In this document: positions 61,039 to 64,000 of the stretch, in pieces | Position numbering within the stretch: position 1 is the first letter of the stretch | How the letters are laid out: each line of letters starts with the position of its first letter | Source of the DNA: Heliomicrobium modesticaldum Ice1 | GTDB lineage: Bacteria > Bacillota > Desulfitobacteriia > Heliobacteriales > Heliobacteriaceae | Reading direction: 5' to 3' | Assembly: GCF_000019165.1 (NCBI RefSeq) | Contig: NC_010337.2 | Coordinates: 723,501-787,500, forward strand | Length of the DNA: 64,000 bases | Made by a program: the position numbers and the translations under genes | Notes under the pieces: model-generated | The model's database searches: none | Told to the model about the DNA's origin: nothing | Seen by the model: the letters and a program-made list of their open reading frames with translations, nothing else

Positions 61039-61259
61039 TTCGACCAAAGCCAGGAAGGAGCCGGCTTCACCTGCCCGCCCTTCGACCAAAGACAGGAAGA
61101 AGCCTGCTTCGCCTGCCCGCCCTTCGACCAAAGACAATAAGGAGCCTGCTTCGCCTGCCCGCCCTTCGACCAAAGACAGGAAGAAGCCTGCTTCGCCTGC
61201 CCGCCCTTCGACCAAAGACAGGAAGGGGCCTGCTTCTCCTGCCTACACCTTCGACTAAA
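61039..61259. repeat. 42-bp tandem repeat, upstream of degS
   Basis: TTCGACCAAAGACAGGAAGA plus 22 bases recurs at 61,039, 61,081, 61,123, 61,165, 61,207 and 61,249 (last copy degenerate). A stem GGAAGGAG ... CTCCTTCC follows at about 61,264-61,297. The 549-bp gap 60,899-61,447 holds this array and no convincing gene; the many open frames are a consequence of the period. Confidence 0.9.
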
Positions 61260-61447
61260 AACAGGAAGGAGCCTGCATACACAGACTCCTTCCTCCAAAA
61301 AGCCTCTTGTCCTCGTCACCGGCATGAGGGGGCTGTCGTCGACATCTTGGCGCAGGCGTTGTCGATGATAGCGATTTTGACTCCGAATTGGCGCTGTCGT
61401 CCGACGCGGTGATATCCTTTTTCTACCCAATCGATCCCTTTCATGGA

Positions 61448-62875
61448 TTACAGCGAGAGGTCTTTCTTCACCTGTTCTTGAATTTCCCTCAGCTGGGTTT
61501 CACTGTTCGCCTCTACATACAGGCGGAACAGCGGTTCTGTTCCGGAGGCCCGCACCAGCGCATAGGCACCGTCAGCCAACTGAAGCTTCACCCCATCGAT
61601 GGTCACCCGTTTGACCACATTCACGCCCGCCAAAGCGGCCGGGGCATACTCATGCAAACGCGCCAGTATCCCGGCTTTAGCCTCCGGGTGGGTATGCAGA
61701 TCGAGCCGCTGCGAGACGAGCCTGCCATATTCACGGTCGATCTCCGCCAGCACCTCCACCAGCGGGCGGCCGGCGACGGCGCGAACCTCCGCCATCAAGG
61801 CGCAGGCCAGGACACCGTCTTTTTCGGGCATATGTCCGCGCAGCGACAAGCCTCCCGACTCCTCGCCGCCGAGCAGGGTTTCCCGTTCCCGCAACGACTG
61901 GCCGATGTACTTGAACCCGACCGGCGTCTCCTCGACGGTAAAACCATGGCGGGCGGCGATGCGATCGAGCATATGTGTGGTGGCCACCGTCCGGGCCACG
62001 GAACCGGCCAGTTTGCGGTGTGTCAGGAGGTGATGGTAGAGGAGCACGAGCACCTGATTGGCCGAGATGAAGGTCCCGTCGGCGTCGATAACGCCGAAGC
62101 GGTCGGCGTCGCCGTCTAAGGCCAAACCCAGGTGGGCGCCTGACTCGACGACACTGCGCCGCAGTTCCGTCAGCACCGCCGCCGAAGGCTCCGGCAGGCT
62201 GCCGCCGAACAGGGGATCCCGTGTGTTATGGATCACCGCATAGGATAGGCCGCACCGCTCCAAGACCGCTTCCAGATAGCCGATCCCCGCTCCCCACATG
62301 GGATCGACGACGATCCGCAAACCGGCCGCCGTGATCGCCGGCAGATCGACGATCGCCGCCAGTTGATCCAGGTAGGGCGTCATCGGCGCAATCTCCCGGA
62401 CGAGCCCTTGTCCTCTCGCATTGTCCAGGCGGATTTTCTTGATCACTTCCGGTCTCGCCGCTGCCACCAGCTCGCGCACCCGGCCCTCGATGCGGTCGGT
62501 GATATCGGGCAGCGCCGGTCCGGCATAGTCGGGGATGAACTTGATGCCGTTGTACTCAGGCGGATTGTGGCTGGCCGTCAGCATGATCGCGCCGGCAGCC
62601 TGGTGATGGGTGATGGCAAAGGCGGTGACCGGCGTCGGCAGGGAGACCGGCGGAAGCAGGACAGGGATCCTGTTGCCGGTGAGCACCTCGGCGGCCCGCA
62701 AGGCAAACTTATCGGAGAGGAAGCGATTGTCATAGCCGATGACGACGCCGCGGTCGGCCATACCCGTGCCTTGAACATAATCGGCGATCGCCTGGACGAC
62801 GATCTCCACATTGCCAAAAGTGAACTCTTCTGCCATGATGGCTCGCCAGCCATCGGTACCGAACTTTATCGCCAT
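61448..62875 (-). CDS. Phosphoglucomutase/phosphomannomutase family protein
   Basis: A 475-aa phosphohexomutase, distinct from ManB. FGTDGWRAIMAEEFTFGNVE, catalytic AIMLTASHNPPEYNGIKFIP (Ser), metal loop ALDGDADRFGVIDADG, GGEESGGLSLRGHMPEKDG and phosphate-binding RASGTEPLFRLYVEA are complete. It interconverts hexose 1- and 6-phosphates, probably glucose, feeding glycan or storage pathways; the exact sugar is not decided by sequence. It stands alone between two repeat arrays. Confidence 0.92.
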   Translation of the reverse strand: MAIKFGTDGWRAIMAEEFTFGNVEIVVQAIADYVQGTGMADRGVVIGYDNRFLSDKFALRAAEVLTGNRIPVLLPPVSLPTPVTAFAITHHQAAGAIMLTASHNPPEYNGIKFIPDYAGPALPDITDRIEGRVRELVAAARPEVIKKIRLDNARGQGLVREIAPMTPYLDQLAAIVDLPAITAAGLRIVVDPMWGAGIGYLEAVLERCGLSYAVIHNTRDPLFGGSLPEPSAAVLTELRRSVVESGAHLGLALDGDADRFGVIDADGTFISANQVLVLLYHHLLTHRKLAGSVARTVATTHMLDRIAARHGFTVEETPVGFKYIGQSLRERETLLGGEESGGLSLRGHMPEKDGVLACALMAEVRAVAGRPLVEVLAEIDREYGRLVSQRLDLHTHPEAKAGILARLHEYAPAALAGVNVVKRVTIDGVKLQLADGAYALVRASGTEPLFRLYVEANSETQLREIQEQVKKDLSL

Positions 62876-62994
62876 TCAACGACATCCTTTCATCCAGTGT
62901 TCATCCGGCTTTCCCGTCCAGTTTACATCCGGCTTTGACCCGGTTTTCATCCAACTTTCATCCAACTTTCATCCGGCTTTCATTTAGCTTTCAT

Positions 62995-63385
62995 CTGGCT
63001 TTTATCCAGTGTTCATCCAGTGTTCAGCCAGTGTTCGTCCAGTATTCAGCCAGTGTTCAGCCAGTATTCGTCCAGTATTCAGCCAGTATTCAGCCAGTAT
63101 TCAGCCAGTATTCAGCCAGTATTCAGCCAGTGTCCAGCCAGTGTTCGTCCAGTGTTCGTCCAGTGTTCAGCCAGTATTCGTCCAGTATTCAGCCAGTGTT
63201 CGTCCAGTATTCAGCCAGTATTCAGCCAGTGTTCAGCCAGTATTCAGCCAGTATTCGTCCAGTATTCAGCCAGTGTCCAGCCAGTGTTCAGCCAGTGTTC
63301 GTCCAGTGTTCAGCCAGTGTTCAGCCAGTATTCGTCCAGTATTCAGCCAGTGTTCTTATCCAGTGTTCTTATCCAGTGTTCACAG
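62995..63385. repeat. 12-bp tandem repeat array
   Basis: About 30 copies of CAGCCAGT(G/A)TTC and its GTCCAGT(G/A)TTC variant cover this stretch; weaker TTCATCCGGCTT-like relatives extend back to 62,890. All plus-strand frames stay open, giving Ser/Val/Gln/Pro-Phe repeats, but there is no ribosome site and no domain. The gap between the mutase and the AbrB gene contains nothing else I can recognise. Confidence 0.9.
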
Positions 63386-63420
63386 TGTTCATCCGGCTTC
63401 GTCAGCAGACAGCACCGCTC

Positions 63421-63606
63421 TTATCCGGCTTTTTCCGTCGAAAGGCCCTCCTCCGGTTCGATACAATACAGATGTGTGATCGGTTGAATCACCAGGCGCC
63501 CCTCCTGGTCGATATGGAAACGGACCAAGCCCCCTTGGGGAAAGGCTTCCCGAACAGCTCGCGGAATAGACAGCTCACCTTGTTTGGTCAGGAAGGTCAA
63601 TTCCAT
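63421..63606 (-). CDS. SpoVT-AbrB-like small DNA-binding protein
   Basis: A 61-aa protein: MELTFLTKQGELSIPRAVRE AFPQGGLVRF HIDQEGRLVIQPI. The pattern (K-x-G-x-(L/I)-x-IP-x-x-(V/I)R) is that of the swapped-hairpin AbrB domain found in transition regulators and antitoxins. GGAGGGG lies 7 bases before the ATG at 63606; the frame extends upstream without support. No toxin gene is adjacent, so a stand-alone regulator is more likely than a toxin-antitoxin pair. Confidence 0.7.
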   Translation of the reverse strand: MELTFLTKQGELSIPRAVREAFPQGGLVRFHIDQEGRLVIQPITHLYCIEPEEGLSTEKAG

Positions 63607-63873
63607 TCCAAAGCCCCTCCGATCGATGTTTCGTGATTCGCCGATTGCGCTACCGGCTGGCGAAGTAAGCATAGCATGACCGGAAAAGCCTGTCCCAAAT
63701 AATCAGTCGAAAACTACTGCTGTTTCTGCCACCTTTTTGTCTAACCATGTCGACGGGGCGGGACTTATGAATCGGGCTGCGCCCAAAATCCAAAACCGAA
63801 AATAAAACCGGCGACTTCTGGAACAGGCCTATTTTGCCACAGTCCATGATGTCACCGGCGGTTGCGCCGAAAG

Positions 63874-64000
63874 CTATTGCCATGATCGGGACCAGCGGGC
63901 GACCGTCTGGTCCAGCCCTTGCGGCAGCGCCGTTTTCGGCGTCCAACCTACCGCATCCTTGAGTCGCCTGTTGTCCAGATAGCTATGCAGAATGTCACCG
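63874..64000 (-). CDS. NAD-dependent nucleotide-sugar epimerase, C-terminal end (partial)
   Basis: The minus strand enters from outside the window and reads GDILHSYLDNRRLKDAVGWT, PKTALPQGLDQTVARWSRSW Q, then TAG at 63,874. This is the usual C-terminus of UDP-glucose 4-epimerase-like enzymes (GDI.HSY.DN.R....LGW.P...L..GL..T..W). The rest of the gene lies beyond the right edge. An overlapping frame from 63,946 to 63,650 is a shadow of this one plus intergenic DNA. Confidence 0.8.
   Translation of the reverse strand, partial: GDILHSYLDNRRLKDAVGWTPKTALPQGLDQTVARWSRSWQ

Noticed and set aside
58725-61259. 39-bp and 42-bp arrays as possible CRISPRs
   Set aside because: Units are contiguous with no unique spacers, and no cas genes are nearby.
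63421-63606. Toxin-antitoxin module at the AbrB-type gene
   Set aside because: No toxin-like frame adjoins it; upstream is the epimerase end and downstream the 12-bp array.
62935-63636. Three overlapping plus-strand frames of Ser/Val/Gln/Pro/Phe repeats
   Set aside because: All arise from the 12-bp array; no initiation signal, and they run into the antisense of the AbrB-type gene.
63650-63946. 98-aa minus-strand frame upstream of the AbrB-type gene
   Set aside because: It overlaps the epimerase C-terminus in another frame and shows no family pattern.

Overview
The window looks like a chromosomal segment of a motile, spore-former-related Firmicute of the class Clostridia, most likely a Heliobacteriaceae/Peptococcaceae-type anaerobe with fairly high G+C. 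The basis is gene order. On the minus strand, from about 60.9 kb down to 42.2 kb, it runs degS-degU-comFA-comFC-yvyF-flgM-flgN-flgK-flgL-DUF6470-fliW-csrA-flagellin-fliD-fliT-fliS. This is nearly the order of the Bacillus subtilis degSU/comF/flg/hag region. On the plus strand, 1-4.7 kb holds a ylqG-ylqH-like pair, a yaaR homologue and a repeat coiled-coil gene. The species assignment is inference; no rRNA or marker gene is present.

Layout. (1) 1-6.8 kb, plus strand: YlqG-like protein (5' end outside the window), FlhB-C-terminus-like YlqH, YaaR, coiled-coil protein, then a sigma-28-type promoter, a FliS-like chaperone and flagellin 1. (2) 6.9-30.9 kb, minus strand: a long glycan island. It has nonulosonic-acid genes (PseI-like synthase, GNAT), an acyl-tailoring set (acyl carrier protein, acyl-activating ligase, FabG-like reductase), UDP-galactopyranose mutase, ManB, ManC and several glycosyltransferases. 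Two identical 1,914-bp IS1182-like elements each split a gene here, and two neighbouring genes carry stops or a frameshift. (3) 31-37.7 kb: an insertion-sequence graveyard (IS1380-like, IS3 fragments, ISL3-like, another DDE transposase), with a chimeric FkbM methyltransferase, a sugar-dehydrogenase remnant and a large palindrome. (4) 38-44.8 kb, minus: PseB-like dehydratase, small flagellar proteins, FlaG, a Maf-type flagellin glycosyltransferase, FliS, FliT and FliD behind a sigma-28-like promoter. (5) 45-54.6 kb, minus: flagellin 2, CsrA, FliW, DUF6470, FlgL, FlgK, an intervening IS607-type TnpB locus, FlgN, FlgM and YvyF. (6) 54.8-60.9 kb: competence genes comFC and comFA, then the DegS/DegU two-component system. 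(7) 61-64 kb: repeat arrays, a phosphohexomutase, a small AbrB-type protein and the end of an epimerase gene.

How it fits together. ManC, ManB, PseB, PseI and the GNAT would supply activated sugars. The glycosyltransferases, methyltransferases and acyl enzymes would elaborate them, and Maf would attach a nonulosonic acid to flagellin. FliS, FliT, FlgN, FliD, FlgK and FlgL export and assemble the filament. FliW and CsrA probably control flagellin translation, and FlgM controls sigma-28.

Two themes stand out. First, minisatellites with periods divisible by 3 (12, 18, 27, 36, 39, 42 and 1089 bp) occur in genes and between them. Second, a TnpB-like nuclease without a zinc ribbon, followed by a hairpin-rich stretch that could encode an omega-RNA, sits inside the late flagellar operon.
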